DNA of 9,618 nt, from assembly GCA_002345845.1 (NCBI GenBank), contig DDWF01000204.1, forward strand, positions 8,558 through 18,175, read 5' to 3'. The stretch is from Betaproteobacteria bacterium UBA2293 (GTDB taxonomy: Bacteria; Pseudomonadota; Gammaproteobacteria; Burkholderiales; Rhodocyclaceae). Each line of letters starts with the position of its first letter. Positions within the stretch are counted from its first letter, which is position 1. The notes under the pieces are model-generated. The model made no database searches. It was not told the DNA's origin and was given only the letters and a program-made list of their open reading frames with translations. This document shows, in pieces, positions 1 to 7,457 of this stretch. A program made the position numbers and the translations under genes.

Positions 1-146
1 ACCGCTTCTTCCACGCCATGCTCGATGCCGGCCACTACTTCGCCCCGTCGGCCTTCGAGGCAGGCTTCGTCTCGGCCGCCCACAGCGATGAGGATATCGC
101 CGGCACCGTAGCAGCGGCCGGGGCGTATTTCGCCAAGGGAAAATAG
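1..146 (+). CDS. hemL: Glutamate-1-semialdehyde 2,1-aminomutase, C-terminal end (partial)
   Basis: Only the last 47 codons are in the window. The frame starts at base 3 and ends in TAG at 144-146. The peptide contains [20 protein letters not shown] followed by a [15 protein letters not shown] segment, which matches the conserved C-terminus of HemL. HemL is the PLP-dependent enzyme that converts glutamate-1-semialdehyde to 5-aminolevulinate in C5-pathway tetrapyrrole synthesis in the cytoplasm. The PLP-binding lysine and the rest of the aminotransferase fold lie outside the window. Related class III aminotransferases share the fold, but this tail is typical of HemL. The gene converges on mgtE. 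The 56 bp between them holds a 10 bp palindrome at 150-159 but no hairpin with a T-tract, so no terminator is evident. Confidence 0.88.
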   Translation, partial: RFFHAMLDAGHYFAPSAFEAGFVSAAHSDEDIAGTVAAAGAYFAKGK

Positions 147-202
147 CTAGCGGCGCCGCCTGGATCAGCGATCGCAAGCCGCTGCCGCCGGCCAGCCACT
201 GA

Positions 203-1645
203 TTACATCAGGAACAGGGTAGCCAGGCCGAGAAAGATGAAAAAGCCGCCAGAATCGGTGAGCGCGGTGATCATCACCGAGCCGCCGATAGCCGGATCGG
301 CGCCGAATTTCTGCCGCAATAGCGGGATGCCGACGCCAGCGGAAGCGGCAAGCAGCAGATTGAGCATCATCGCCGCCGTCATCACCATGCCCAGCGCCAC
401 ACTGTCGTAGAGCCACCAGGCAGCGACGCCGAGCAAGCTGCCCCAGAGCAGGCCGTTGATGCTGGCAACGCCAAGCTCCTTGCGCAGCAAGCGACGCATG
501 GCGTCGGGCTGAACCTGGCCCATGGCGATGGCGCGGACGATCATGGTAATCGTCTGGTTACCGGAATTGCCACCGATGCCGGCAACGATGGGCATCAGCG
601 CGGCCAAGGCCACCAGTTTTTCAATCGAATCCTCGAAGGCGCCGATCACCCGTGAAGCGACGAAGGCAGTGACCAGGTTGACGGCCAGCCAGGCCCAACG
701 GTTCTTCACCGAATCCCAGACCGAAGCGAAGATGTCTTCCTCCTCGGCCAGACCGGCGTGCGCCAGCTGCTCTTGCTCGGCCTCCTCGCGAATGTAGTCG
801 ACGACCTCGTTCACCGTCACCCGGCCAACCAGTTTGCCGTCCGGATCAACCACCGGCGCCGACACCAGATCGTAGCGTTCGAAGGCCTTGGCCGCATCCT
901 CGGCCAGGTCGTCCGGCTCCAGTTCGACGAAATCGGTCTGCATCAGCGCCCCGACCTCGACCTCGACGTCGTTGACCAGCAGCACGTTGAGCGGCAACAC
1001 GCCCTTCAGGTATTCGTTGCGATCGACGACGAACAACTGGTCGGTATGGTCGGGCAGTTCATCGAAGCGGCGCAGGTAACGGAGCACGACCTCCAGCGTC
1101 ACATCCTCGCGCACCGTGACCATGTCGAAGTCCATGATCGAGCCGACCGAGTCCTCGGGGTAGGACATTGCCGCCCGCAACTGCTCGCGCTCCTCGACTG
1201 ACAGGCTGCGGAAGACGTCATCGATGACGCCCTGCGGCAGGTCGGGGGCGAGATCGGCCAGTTCGTCGGCATCGAGGGTCTCGGCAGCCGCGACCAGTTC
1301 GGTGCGCTCCATCGACTCGATCAGCGTTTCACGGACGGCGTCCGAAACTTCCAGCAGAATCTCGCCATCGCGCTCGGCTTTGACCAGATCCCAGGCAATC
1401 AGGCGCTCGTCGAGCGGCAGCGCTTCAAGAATGTAGGCGATGTCGGCCGGATGCATCGGCTCCAGCTTGTGCCGGAGTTCGTGCAGGTGCTGCTTGTGCA
1501 CGATGTCCTCGACCAGGTCGTGGCGCGGCCCCTCCTGCCGGTGCACCAGCTCCTCGACCAGCTTGTGCCGGGCGAGCAGGGTCTGCACCTCGGCCAGGCG
1601 CTCCTGCAGATCTTCCGTGTCAGTTAGCTGGGCTTCTTCGCTCAT
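203..1645 (-). CDS. mgtE: Magnesium transporter MgtE
   Basis: A 480-residue protein, the usual length for MgtE, which is a homodimeric inner-membrane Mg2+ channel/transporter gated by cytosolic Mg2+. An acidic helical N domain (about residues 50-160, including EPMHPADIAYILEALP) is followed by a tandem CBS pair (about 165-285, with VGSIMDFDMVTV and SAPVVDPDGKLVGRVTV). Five membrane helices then run from about 317 to the end. The family signature GIGGNSGNQT is at about 356-365, and DPAIGGSVMITALTD lies in the last part of the membrane domain, where the family's pore aspartate is expected. I chose the ATG at 1645. An in-frame ATG at 1672 would add nine residues, but it overlaps a promoter-like TGCTAAAAT and has no Shine-Dalgarno. 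The start at 1645 also lacks a clear ribosome site. The gene lies 88 bp downstream of mtgA, so it may be transcribed separately. Function is very likely; the start is less sure. Confidence 0.93.
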   Translation of the reverse strand: MSEEAQLTDTEDLQERLAEVQTLLARHKLVEELVHRQEGPRHDLVEDIVHKQHLHELRHKLEPMHPADIAYILEALPLDERLIAWDLVKAERDGEILLEVSDAVRETLIESMERTELVAAAETLDADELADLAPDLPQGVIDDVFRSLSVEEREQLRAAMSYPEDSVGSIMDFDMVTVREDVTLEVVLRYLRRFDELPDHTDQLFVVDRNEYLKGVLPLNVLLVNDVEVEVGALMQTDFVELEPDDLAEDAAKAFERYDLVSAPVVDPDGKLVGRVTVNEVVDYIREEAEQEQLAHAGLAEEEDIFASVWDSVKNRWAWLAVNLVTAFVASRVIGAFEDSIEKLVALAALMPIVAGIGGNSGNQTITMIVRAIAMGQVQPDAMRRLLRKELGVASINGLLWGSLLGVAAWWLYDSVALGMVMTAAMMLNLLLAASAGVGIPLLRQKFGADPAIGGSVMITALTDSGGFFIFLGLATLFLM

Positions 1646-1670
1646 GGTGCGCCGCGGCAAAAGGTCCGGC

Positions 1671-1679
1671 ATTTTAGCA
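1671..1679 (-). promoter_or_regulatory. Candidate extended -10 promoter element for mgtE
   Basis: On the minus strand the bases read TGCTAAAAT, which is a TG-N-TAAAAT extended -10 element (five of six matches to TATAAT). Transcription would begin about 7 nt further on, leaving a leader of under 20 nt before the ATG at 1645. No good -35 hexamer sits 16-18 bp upstream; extended -10 promoters can manage without one. The element overlaps the alternative ATG at 1672, which argues against that start. This is inferred from sequence alone. Confidence 0.3.
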
Positions 1680-1690
1680 CCGGGTCGTTG

Positions 1691-1722
1691 GCAGGGCTTT
1701 TACAAAAGATCGACAACCCTGC
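1691..1722. repeat. Interrupted inverted repeat between mtgA and mgtE
   Basis: On the plus strand, GCAGGG (1691-1696) pairs with CCCTGC (1717-1722). Inside it, CTTTT (1697-1701) pairs with AAAAG (1704-1708) around a 2-base loop. Together they give an 11 bp stem with an 8-base bulge on one side (1709-1716). Neither strand has a T-tract after the stem, so it does not look like an intrinsic terminator. It lies just past the mtgA stop and upstream of the putative mgtE promoter. It could be an mRNA 3'-end structure or have no role. Confidence 0.4.
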
Positions 1723-1733
1723 TCACGCAGCGT

Positions 1734-2429
1734 TCAGGGCACTTCCGCCGAAGGCATGCGACCGAGGATGATGGCACTCTTGCGGGCCAGCCCCGGAGCG
1801 CCACGATTACGGTCGTAAAAGCGCGGATTGGGCACCATGCCGGCCAGCCGCGCCGCCTGCTCGGGGCCGAGTCGGGCAGCCGTCACCCCGTAGTAGTGAC
1901 GGGCTGCCGCCTCGACGCCGAAAATGCCGTTACCCCACTCGATGACGTTGAGGTAAACCTCGAAGATGCGCTGTTTACTCCACAGGTTTTCCAGCAGCAA
2001 CGTGATCACGACTTCGTTGCCCTTGCGCCACCAGGTCTTGCTCGGCGTCAGGAACAGGTTTTTCGCCAGTTGCTGGCTGATGGTCGAGCCGCCAGCAGCG
2101 AAACGTCCGCGCTTTTCGTTCTTTTCCATGGCTTTCTGGATGCCTTCCCAGTCAAAGCCTTCATGATCGACGAACTTGGCATCCTCGGCAGCAATGATCG
2201 CCCGCTTCAGATGAATCGAAATGCGGTCGTAGGGCACCCACTGCTGCTTGAGTTGCGCCTGCGGATTCTTCACCCGCAGTTCACTCAGGCGCAGGTCCAT
2301 GAAGCGCGTCGTACCCGGATTGACCCAACCCCAGAACAGCACCCAGCCGAGCAGCCAGAAAAACCACAGGAAGGCCAGCCCGAGCAGTCCCAGCAACAGC
2401 CGGTTGAACCAGCGGGCCGGGCGTTTCAT
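1734..2429 (-). CDS. mtgA: Monofunctional biosynthetic peptidoglycan transglycosylase
   Basis: A 231-residue family GT51 glycosyltransferase that polymerises lipid II into glycan strands at the periplasmic face of the inner membrane. One N-terminal membrane helix (about residues 10-35) anchors it. The GT51 motifs appear in order: [15 protein letters not shown] at 80-94, with the catalytic glutamate expected at 82; [15 protein letters not shown] at 113-127; [13 protein letters not shown] at about 135-147; then [20 protein letters not shown] at 165-ish. There is no transpeptidase domain, and the length fits MtgA rather than a bifunctional PBP1. The ATG at 2429 overlaps the aroE stop as ATGA (4 bp), which suggests translational coupling. 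Upstream in-frame extension would run into aroE and gives unrelated sequence. Lipid II polymerisation releases undecaprenyl diphosphate, the substrate of UppP encoded in the same run. Confidence 0.95.
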   Translation of the reverse strand: MKRPARWFNRLLLGLLGLAFLWFFWLLGWVLFWGWVNPGTTRFMDLRLSELRVKNPQAQLKQQWVPYDRISIHLKRAIIAAEDAKFVDHEGFDWEGIQKAMEKNEKRGRFAAGGSTISQQLAKNLFLTPSKTWWRKGNEVVITLLLENLWSKQRIFEVYLNVIEWGNGIFGVEAAARHYYGVTAARLGPEQAARLAGMVPNPRFYDRNRGAPGLARKSAIILGRMPSAEVP

Positions 2430-3250
2430 GTGCTGATCTGCCGGCGCAGGTCGGCAAGGACTGTCGCCGTCGGTGGGCGAACACCACGCCAGACGAAGAA
2501 GGCCTCGGCTGCCTGTTCGACCAGCATGCCGAGACCGTCGGCACACTGGACCGCCCCCTGAGCACGGGCCAGTTGCAGGAAAGGCGTTTCACCCTTGCCG
2601 TACATCATGTCGTAAGCCAGCGCCCCCGGTGCGAACAAACCAGCCGGCAGCGGCAGACTCTCGCCGGCGAGGCTGGCCGAAGTGGCGTTGATCACCAGAT
2701 CAAAACTTTTGCCTGCCAGTTCGCTGAAACTGCCGCCAGAAATCGGGGCCATATCGGCAAAAACCCGGGCCAGCAGCTGCGCCTTGTCGGCGCTGCGGTT
2801 GGCGATATGCAGGGACGCCGGCCCCTGGGCCAGCAATGGGCCGATGACCCCACGGGCAGCGCCGCCAGCACCGAGCAGCAAGATGCGGCGGCCGCTCAGC
2901 GCAAAGCCAAGGTTGGTCGTGATGTCCTGTACCAGACCGGCGCCATCGGTGTTGTCGCCGAAAATGCCATCCTTGCGGAACACCAGCGTATTGACCGCCC
3001 CGGCCCGGGCGGCGCGCTCGGACAGGCGGTCGCTCAGACGATAGGCCTCTTCCTTGAACGGCACCGTGACGTTGGCCCCCTTGCCACCGCCGGCGACGAA
3101 CCCGGCCACCGCCGCCGAAAAGCCGTCGACTGGCGCCAAGCGTGCCTCGTAACACAAATCCTCACCGCTCGCCGCGGCGAAGGCGGCGTGGATGGCCGGC
3201 GAGCGGGAATGGCCGACCGGGTTGCCAAAGACGCAGTACAGATCGGACAT
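2426..3250 (-). CDS. aroE: Shikimate dehydrogenase (NADP+)
   Basis: A 274-residue cytoplasmic enzyme that reduces 3-dehydroshikimate to shikimate in the chorismate pathway. The N-terminal substrate domain has [11 protein letters not shown] (residues 8-18; shikimate-contacting Ser15 and Ser17), NVTVPFKEE with the catalytic Lys66, AVNTL with Asn87, and DNTDGAG with the catalytic Asp102. The nucleotide domain has the GAGGAARG loop at 127-134 and NRS at 151-153, the arginine-containing motif that usually favours NADP over [16 protein letters not shown] near the C-terminus carries the conserved Gln246. Length and motifs fit AroE rather than the YdiB or RifI branches. I chose the ATG at 3250, which puts [10 protein letters not shown] at the normal position. 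A TTG at 3262 would add four residues and overlap the upstream stop by 4 bp. The tonB-like gene ends 8 bp upstream, and mtgA starts on the aroE stop codon. Confidence 0.95.
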   Translation of the reverse strand: MSDLYCVFGNPVGHSRSPAIHAAFAAASGEDLCYEARLAPVDGFSAAVAGFVAGGGKGANVTVPFKEEAYRLSDRLSERAARAGAVNTLVFRKDGIFGDNTDGAGLVQDITTNLGFALSGRRILLLGAGGAARGVIGPLLAQGPASLHIANRSADKAQLLARVFADMAPISGGSFSELAGKSFDLVINATSASLAGESLPLPAGLFAPGALAYDMMYGKGETPFLQLARAQGAVQCADGLGMLVEQAAEAFFVWRGVRPPTATVLADLRRQIST

Positions 3251-3258
3251 GGCGGAAC

Positions 3259-4146
3259 TCAACGGTTGGCCGTATTGAGGGCATCGCCCTGGGTGAAGTA
3301 CCAGGTGCGGGCAAAGGAAAGTACCGTCGCGCCGCCCAGCGGCTCGCGCGGAATCGGCCCAAACGGCCCGGCCATGCGCAGGATGCGCAAGGCCGCCTGA
3401 TCGAGCACCTTATGGCCGGAGGAACGGGAAATTTCGGCGTTATAGATGCTGCCATCGGTGGCATTCAGTTCGACATAAATGACCACGGCGCCATACAACT
3501 TGCCCCGCGCCGCGTCGGGATAATTGAGCGTGCCGATGCGTTCGATCTTCTGTTTCCAGCCCTCAAGATAGGCGGCCAAGCCATACTCCTCGGTACGCGC
3601 ACCGACGAATTTCTTGCGCGGCCGCTTGTTGTATTCCTCGGTCGTCTTGCTGATCTCGCCTTCCAGACGGGCCATCGCCCGTGCCGACTCGAGCAAGTCG
3701 ATACCGGAAATCGGGCTCGCCGGCGTCGGCTGTTCGGTACTGGTCTTGCTGCTGGCAACGCTGCGCAGGCTCTTCGCCTGCGTCAGCATGGTCTGCTGGG
3801 CCGACTCCAGCTCCTGGATGCGCCGTTGCATCTGCTGCAGATCGGTGGCGCTGGTCTGCTGCGGCGTCGGCGGCAGCGGCGTCTTCACCCGGCGGTTCTC
3901 GTCGGTGCTGCCACCGCCGTCGAGATTGGCCTGGGCCAGTGCCTGGGCATCGGTCGGCTTGCGCGCCGACTTGGCATTGACCAGGATGATGTCGAGCGCC
4001 TTTTCACGCAAGGCGTTGGAGGCGTCGGGAAACTGGAACTGGATCAACAGCAGCAGGCCATGCATGGCCAGCGAGATGCCAACCGCCAGCCACAAACGCC
4101 GGTCCGTACGGCCCGCCGGCTGCCAGTTCAGCGTCGCTGCACTCAC
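3259..4146 (-). CDS. TonB-family energy transducer-like protein
   Basis: A 295-residue inner-membrane protein with a TonB layout. One N-terminal membrane helix (about residues 18-36) contains S25-LAM-H29, the same Ser-x3-His spacing as Ser16/His20 of E. coli TonB, whose His couples to ExbB/ExbD. A C-terminal TonB-like domain (about 195-290) contains [20 protein letters not shown] and [15 protein letters not shown]. The linker is unusual. It has only a short LPPTP stretch and is otherwise rich in Q, E and A, with likely coiled coils at about 98-130 and 150-175, instead of the Pro-Glu/Pro-Lys rod. No exbB, exbD or TonB-dependent receptor gene is nearby. GTG is the start: GTGA overlaps the stop of the upstream ribonuclease gene by 4 bp, and a purine-rich GGAGG lies 10 nt before it. 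It could power receptors or, like TolA, have a structural role; the partner is not visible. Confidence 0.85.
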   Translation of the reverse strand: MSAATLNWQPAGRTDRRLWLAVGISLAMHGLLLLIQFQFPDASNALREKALDIILVNAKSARKPTDAQALAQANLDGGGSTDENRRVKTPLPPTPQQTSATDLQQMQRRIQELESAQQTMLTQAKSLRSVASSKTSTEQPTPASPISGIDLLESARAMARLEGEISKTTEEYNKRPRKKFVGARTEEYGLAAYLEGWKQKIERIGTLNYPDAARGKLYGAVVIYVELNATDGSIYNAEISRSSGHKVLDQAALRILRMAGPFGPIPREPLGGATVLSFARTWYFTQGDALNTANR

Positions 4147-6044
4147 TGCTCCTCTTCCTCCAGAGCCTCCGCCGGCACGCTCTCACCAAGCAGGGCGAGG
4201 AAACGGCAGGTCAGTTCGGGGGCCAGCAGGTCGATGGTCTCCACCGTCAGATGCACGCGCTGGCCTTGCGGCAGGTCGGCGGGCAGTGACGGCACGCGCA
4301 GCAGCAGCGGCAGGTGGTCCAGCTTGACCAGTTGCTCGCGACGCACGGTCGCGTCGATTTCCGTGACTCCGTGCTGCTGTAGCCAGCGCAGGCACCAGTA
4401 GCGTTCCATCAGGCGCTGGAAATCGGCGTAGGCGGCATAGGTCTGCTCGAAATCGCGCATCGCCGCGAACAGCTCGGCCGACTTCTGGGCGAAAGCCGGC
4501 GGCTCGCCCTGCAGACAGGCGATCAGCTGCCACTGGTTAACCAGGTCGCAATAGCGGCGCAGCGGCGAGGTCATCCAGGCGTATTGCGGCACGCCGAGGC
4601 CTTCGTGCGGCAGCGGCGAGGTGGTCATCCTGACCTTGCCCTGTGTCTGGGCCCGGTACAGGCAGGCGATGTTCTTCTCGGCAAGCAGGCCGCCCCAGGT
4701 CGAGTTGGCGACGATCATCAGTTCGGCGACCAGCTTGTCGAGCGGGCTGCCGCGCTTGCGTTCGCTGATTTCGACCAAACAGGCATCCGGCTCGGCCAGG
4801 TCACCTTCGATGGCGAAGTTGTAGTCGTTGATGCCCTGCATCGCCGACGGCTTGCCGCGACGGCCTTCGCAGGCATTGGCGAAATGCCACAGGTGCAGCA
4901 GTTCGTTCTTGAACGGCATGTCGGGCAGCGGGCCACCAACCGTTTCCGCGTTGAACCACGGTTCGACTTCGTGATGACGCAGATTGGCGGCGATATGCAC
5001 CATCTCCAGCCGCGACTCGTGGCTGAGGATTTCCAGCGAGTCGCTGACCGTCAGGTACAGCGACACCGCCGGACAATCGACACCGCCGGCCAGCGTGTAG
5101 TTCTGGACCACGGCATCGGGCAGCATGGTGATCTTGTTGCCCGGCATGTAGACCGTGGACAAGCGGGCGCGGGCGATGCCGTCGAGCGGCGAGCCGTGTT
5201 CGATGGCCAGCCCCGGCGCCGCGATGTGGATGCCGATGCGCGAACCGATGCCGGGCAGCTTGACGACTGACAGCGCGTCGTCGATTTCGGTGGTGTGCGC
5301 ATCGTCAATCGAGAAAGCGCGCACGTCGGCGCGCGGCAGGTCGGTCGGCAGACGCGGCGCCTCAAGGACAGGGAAAGCGGTGCCCTTGGGGAACTGTTCA
5401 TGCAGGAAGCGGCGGTAGTGCAGGTGATAGGCCGACTTGATGGCGCCGCACTTGAACAGCAGTTGCGCCGCCGAGAGACCACTTTCACCGCAGGCCGTCT
5501 CGAAGGCCTTGGTTTCCGGCTTGTTGCGGTCCGGCGCGTAAAGCAGGGCGTCGGTCAGCGCGCCGATTTCCGGCGGCAGGCGGAACTCCTTCAGCTCGGC
5601 GAGCCAGCCTTCCATCGTGAGCGCTTGCTGACGCTTTTTTTCAAGACTGGCCAGAGCAGCTGCGAGAATGTCTGCAGGCGCCTTGCGGAAGCGGCCCTTG
5701 CCCTTGCGGTGGAAATAGACGGGCGCGGCGTGCACGGCAAGCAGCACCGCCGTCGCTTCGAGCGGGCTGGGCTCATGTCCGTAGTAATCACGGGCAAAAT
5801 CCAGAAACGAAAATTCGCCATCGCTGACGCACTCCCAAAGGAAATCGGCTTCAATCTCTTCGGCCAGCGGCGTCGCCTGCTCCAGAAGGTGCGCCGCCGA
5901 GGGCTTTTCGAAACGCAACAACACCGTCGCCGCCTTGATCTTGCTGCGCTTGCCGGAGGGCATTTCGACCTGCAAGGAGCTGTCGTTGTCGGCCATGACG
6001 GTGCCGGCCTTGAAGCCGCCGTCTTCTTCAAACAATACATTCAT
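4143..6044 (-). CDS. RNB-domain (RNase II/R family) exoribonuclease-like protein
   Basis: A 633-residue cytoplasmic protein related to RNase II/RNase R, which degrade RNA 3' to 5' using Mg2+. The N-terminus (1-50, FEEDGGFKAGTV and PSGKRSKIKAATVLLRF) resembles a small beta-barrel RNA-binding region. The RNB domain spans about 240-515. Its metal site is AFSIDDAHTTEIDDALS at 243-259, with Asp247, Glu253, Asp255 and Asp256 aligning to E. coli RNase II Asp201, Asp207, Asp209 and Asp210; the second is Glu here. A later segment reads GIHIAAPG where RNase II/R usually have IAD. ELMIVANSTWG (441 on) and TSPLRRYCDLVNQ (492-504) match the conserved E-MI-AN and SP-RRY motifs. The C-terminal S1-like part is poorly conserved, and the tail is acidic. 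I chose the ATG at 6044; a TTG at 6071 would add nine residues that overlap the upstream gene. It begins 7 bp after the yqiA-like stop. Activity is likely but not proven. Confidence 0.88.
   Translation of the reverse strand: MNVLFEEDGGFKAGTVMADNDSSLQVEMPSGKRSKIKAATVLLRFEKPSAAHLLEQATPLAEEIEADFLWECVSDGEFSFLDFARDYYGHEPSPLEATAVLLAVHAAPVYFHRKGKGRFRKAPADILAAALASLEKKRQQALTMEGWLAELKEFRLPPEIGALTDALLYAPDRNKPETKAFETACGESGLSAAQLLFKCGAIKSAYHLHYRRFLHEQFPKGTAFPVLEAPRLPTDLPRADVRAFSIDDAHTTEIDDALSVVKLPGIGSRIGIHIAAPGLAIEHGSPLDGIARARLSTVYMPGNKITMLPDAVVQNYTLAGGVDCPAVSLYLTVSDSLEILSHESRLEMVHIAANLRHHEVEPWFNAETVGGPLPDMPFKNELLHLWHFANACEGRRGKPSAMQGINDYNFAIEGDLAEPDACLVEISERKRGSPLDKLVAELMIVANSTWGGLLAEKNIACLYRAQTQGKVRMTTSPLPHEGLGVPQYAWMTSPLRRYCDLVNQWQLIACLQGEPPAFAQKSAELFAAMRDFEQTYAAYADFQRLMERYWCLRWLQQHGVTEIDATVRREQLVKLDHLPLLLRVPSLPADLPQGQRVHLTVETIDLLAPELTCRFLALLGESVPAEALEEEEQ
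4157..4161 (-). promoter_or_regulatory. Shine-Dalgarno for the GTG start of the tonB-like gene
   Basis: The minus strand reads GGAGG 10 nt before the GTG at 4146, followed by further purine-rich bases up to the start. These bases also encode the acidic Glu-rich tail of the upstream ribonuclease, so one stretch serves both. This supports the GTG start and the 4 bp GTGA overlap. Confidence 0.6.
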
Positions 6045-6050
6045 CGGCGG

Positions 6051-6056
6051 ATTATA
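6051..6056 (-). promoter_or_regulatory. TATAAT -10-like hexamer just before the ribonuclease start
   Basis: The minus strand reads a perfect TATAAT that includes the TAA stop of the yqiA-like gene and ends 6 nt before the ATG at 6044. If it is used, transcription would start at or next to the ATG and give a nearly leaderless mRNA. I find no good -35 hexamer 15-19 bp upstream, and no Shine-Dalgarno lies in the 7 bp gap. It may be coincidence. Confidence 0.25.
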
Positions 6057-6618
6057 GCCCGGCGAATTCAATGAGTTGCGGGACCAACTCGGGAAAGCGC
6101 GTGAAGCTGTGGTCGCCGCCCTCGAAGACGCTCTGCCGGCAACCGAACCAGAAGTCCTGGGCGTGGTGGTAATCGAGCACCTCGTCGCCGGTTTCCAGCA
6201 GCAGCCAGTAGCGCGCCGGGGTCGGCGTCACCACCTGCGCCAGCAACTGCCGGGCGTGTTCGGCGGTGAAGTCGAAGCGCTCACCGCTGTGAAAATTGGC
6301 GTGCTCGCCGATGAACTTGTCGGCATCAAGGCGGGCGATGGCGGCCGGGTTGATCAACACCGCCGGCAGATCGTACTTCTCGGCCAGGTAACTGGCGTAA
6401 TGGCCGCCGAGCGACGAGCCGATCAGTGTCACCAGCCCGCTGGTCTGCTCGATCAGACGCGAGACGTCGGCCATCGCCACATCCGGCACCGGAGACAGCT
6501 GCGGACAAACAAATTGCCCGGCCAGCCCGCGGCGGGCCATTTCCTCGGCCAACAGCTGCGACTTCCAGGAGGCCGGCGAGGAACCGAAACCGTGCAGATA
6601 GAGGATCAAGCCGCCCAC
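6052..6618 (-). CDS. YqiA/YcfP-family alpha/beta-fold hydrolase (esterase-like)
   Basis: A 188-residue protein that fits the small YqiA/YcfP alpha/beta-hydrolase family. It opens with [12 protein letters not shown], the first strand and oxyanion-loop region. The nucleophile elbow is GSSLGG, with Ser69 as nucleophile. Asp145 (ETGDEVLDY) and His170 (EGGDHSF) complete a plausible Ser-Asp-His triad. There is no signal peptide, so it is probably cytoplasmic. E. coli YqiA has esterase activity in vitro, but its natural substrate is unclear, and the same caution applies here. The start is uncertain. The GTG at 6618 gives a 13 bp overlap with uppP. The TTG at 6609 would give a 4 bp TTGA overlap and begin MILYLHG, which also fits the family; neither has a clear ribosome site. 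It lies between uppP and the ribonuclease gene and is probably co-transcribed with both. Confidence 0.88.
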   Translation of the reverse strand: MGGLILYLHGFGSSPASWKSQLLAEEMARRGLAGQFVCPQLSPVPDVAMADVSRLIEQTSGLVTLIGSSLGGHYASYLAEKYDLPAVLINPAAIARLDADKFIGEHANFHSGERFDFTAEHARQLLAQVVTPTPARYWLLLETGDEVLDYHHAQDFWFGCRQSVFEGGDHSFTRFPELVPQLIEFAGL

Positions 6619-7427
6619 TCGACCCAGCCCATCTGCGCCGTCAGCAGGACGATCACGCCGAAAACGATGCGGTACCAGGCAAACACGGTGAAATCATGGT
6701 TCGAGATATAGCGGACCAGCGCCTTGACGCTGAGCATCGCCGCCACGAACGAGGCGACGAAACCGACCGCAAACACTGGCGCATCTTCCAGTCGGAGGAT
6801 CGCCCAGTTCTTGTAGACGTCGTAAACGGTCGCCGCGAACATCGTCGGGATGGCCAGAAAGAAGGAGAACTCTGTCGCCGTCTTGCGCGACAGGCCGAAG
6901 ATCAGCCCGCCCATGATCGTCGCCCCCGAGCGCGAGGTTCCGGGAAACATCGCCAACGCCTGGGCAAAACCGACCTTGAGCGCATCCGGCCAGCGCATTT
7001 CGTCGACGCTGTTGATCCGTGGCTGGTACACCTTGCGTTCGATATAAAGAATCAGGAAACCGCCGACGATCAACGCCCCGGCCACCGTCAGCGGATTGAA
7101 AAGATAGGCCTTGATGGTGCTGTGGAACATCAGCCCGAGCACCGCCGCCGGCAGGAAACCAACGATCAGCAAACCGACAAAACGCTGCTGGATCGGATCG
7201 GAGCGCAAGCCGCCGGCGACCTTGGTGATCCGCTCGCGGTACAGCCAGCACACCGCCAGGATGGCCGCCAGCTGGATGACGATCTTGAACACCTTGCTCT
7301 GCTCGTCGGTGTAGTTGAGCAGGCTGCCGACAATGATCAGATGACCGGTCGACGAGATCGGCAGAAATTCGGTCAGTCCCTCGACGATGCCGAGGATCAG
7401 GGCTTTCAGGAGAAGAATCGGGTCCAT
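6606..7427 (-). CDS. uppP: Undecaprenyl-diphosphatase
   Basis: A 273-residue polytopic inner-membrane protein of the BacA/UppP family. It dephosphorylates undecaprenyl diphosphate to the monophosphate carrier used for peptidoglycan and other glycans, and overproduction gives bacitracin resistance in E. coli. The first conserved region is [14 protein letters not shown] (residues 16-29), with Glu16, Glu20, Ser26 and His29 aligning to E. coli Glu17, Glu21, Ser27 and His30. The second is [11 protein letters not shown] (161-171), with Arg166 as the conserved arginine. Seven or eight hydrophobic segments fill the rest, and the length is normal. ATG at 7427 is the only sensible start. Its 3' end overlaps the yqiA-like gene. 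The leader contains a small GCTCT/AGAGC stem-loop (7431-7446) close to the start, which may or may not matter. MtgA in the same run produces the substrate. Confidence 0.96.
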   Translation of the reverse strand: MDPILLLKALILGIVEGLTEFLPISSTGHLIIVGSLLNYTDEQSKVFKIVIQLAAILAVCWLYRERITKVAGGLRSDPIQQRFVGLLIVGFLPAAVLGLMFHSTIKAYLFNPLTVAGALIVGGFLILYIERKVYQPRINSVDEMRWPDALKVGFAQALAMFPGTSRSGATIMGGLIFGLSRKTATEFSFFLAIPTMFAATVYDVYKNWAILRLEDAPVFAVGFVASFVAAMLSVKALVRYISNHDFTVFAWYRIVFGVIVLLTAQMGWVEWAA

Positions 7428-7457
7428 GCGGGAAGCTCTATGACAAGAGCGCGCATT

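Noticed and set aside
150..159. Perfect 10 bp palindrome GCGGCGCCGC between hemL and mgtE
   Set aside because: It has no loop and no T-tract on either strand, so it does not make a terminator. Such palindromes are expected by chance in GC-rich DNA.
1646..1733. M-box-type Mg2+ riboswitch in front of mgtE
   Set aside because: The gap is only 88 bp, the likely promoter is close to the ATG, and I see none of the extended paired structure that an M-box needs.
2430..2546. N-terminal extension of mtgA by 39 residues, to 2546
   Set aside because: The added residues lie inside aroE, are unlike any GT51 N-terminus, and would put a basic Cys/Arg-rich stretch before the membrane anchor. The ATG at 2429 overlaps the aroE stop in the usual ATGA manner.
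7431..7446. Small GCTCT/AGAGC stem-loop before uppP as a terminator or attenuator
   Set aside because: The stem is only 5 bp and no T-tract follows it. It is too weak to support a regulatory call.
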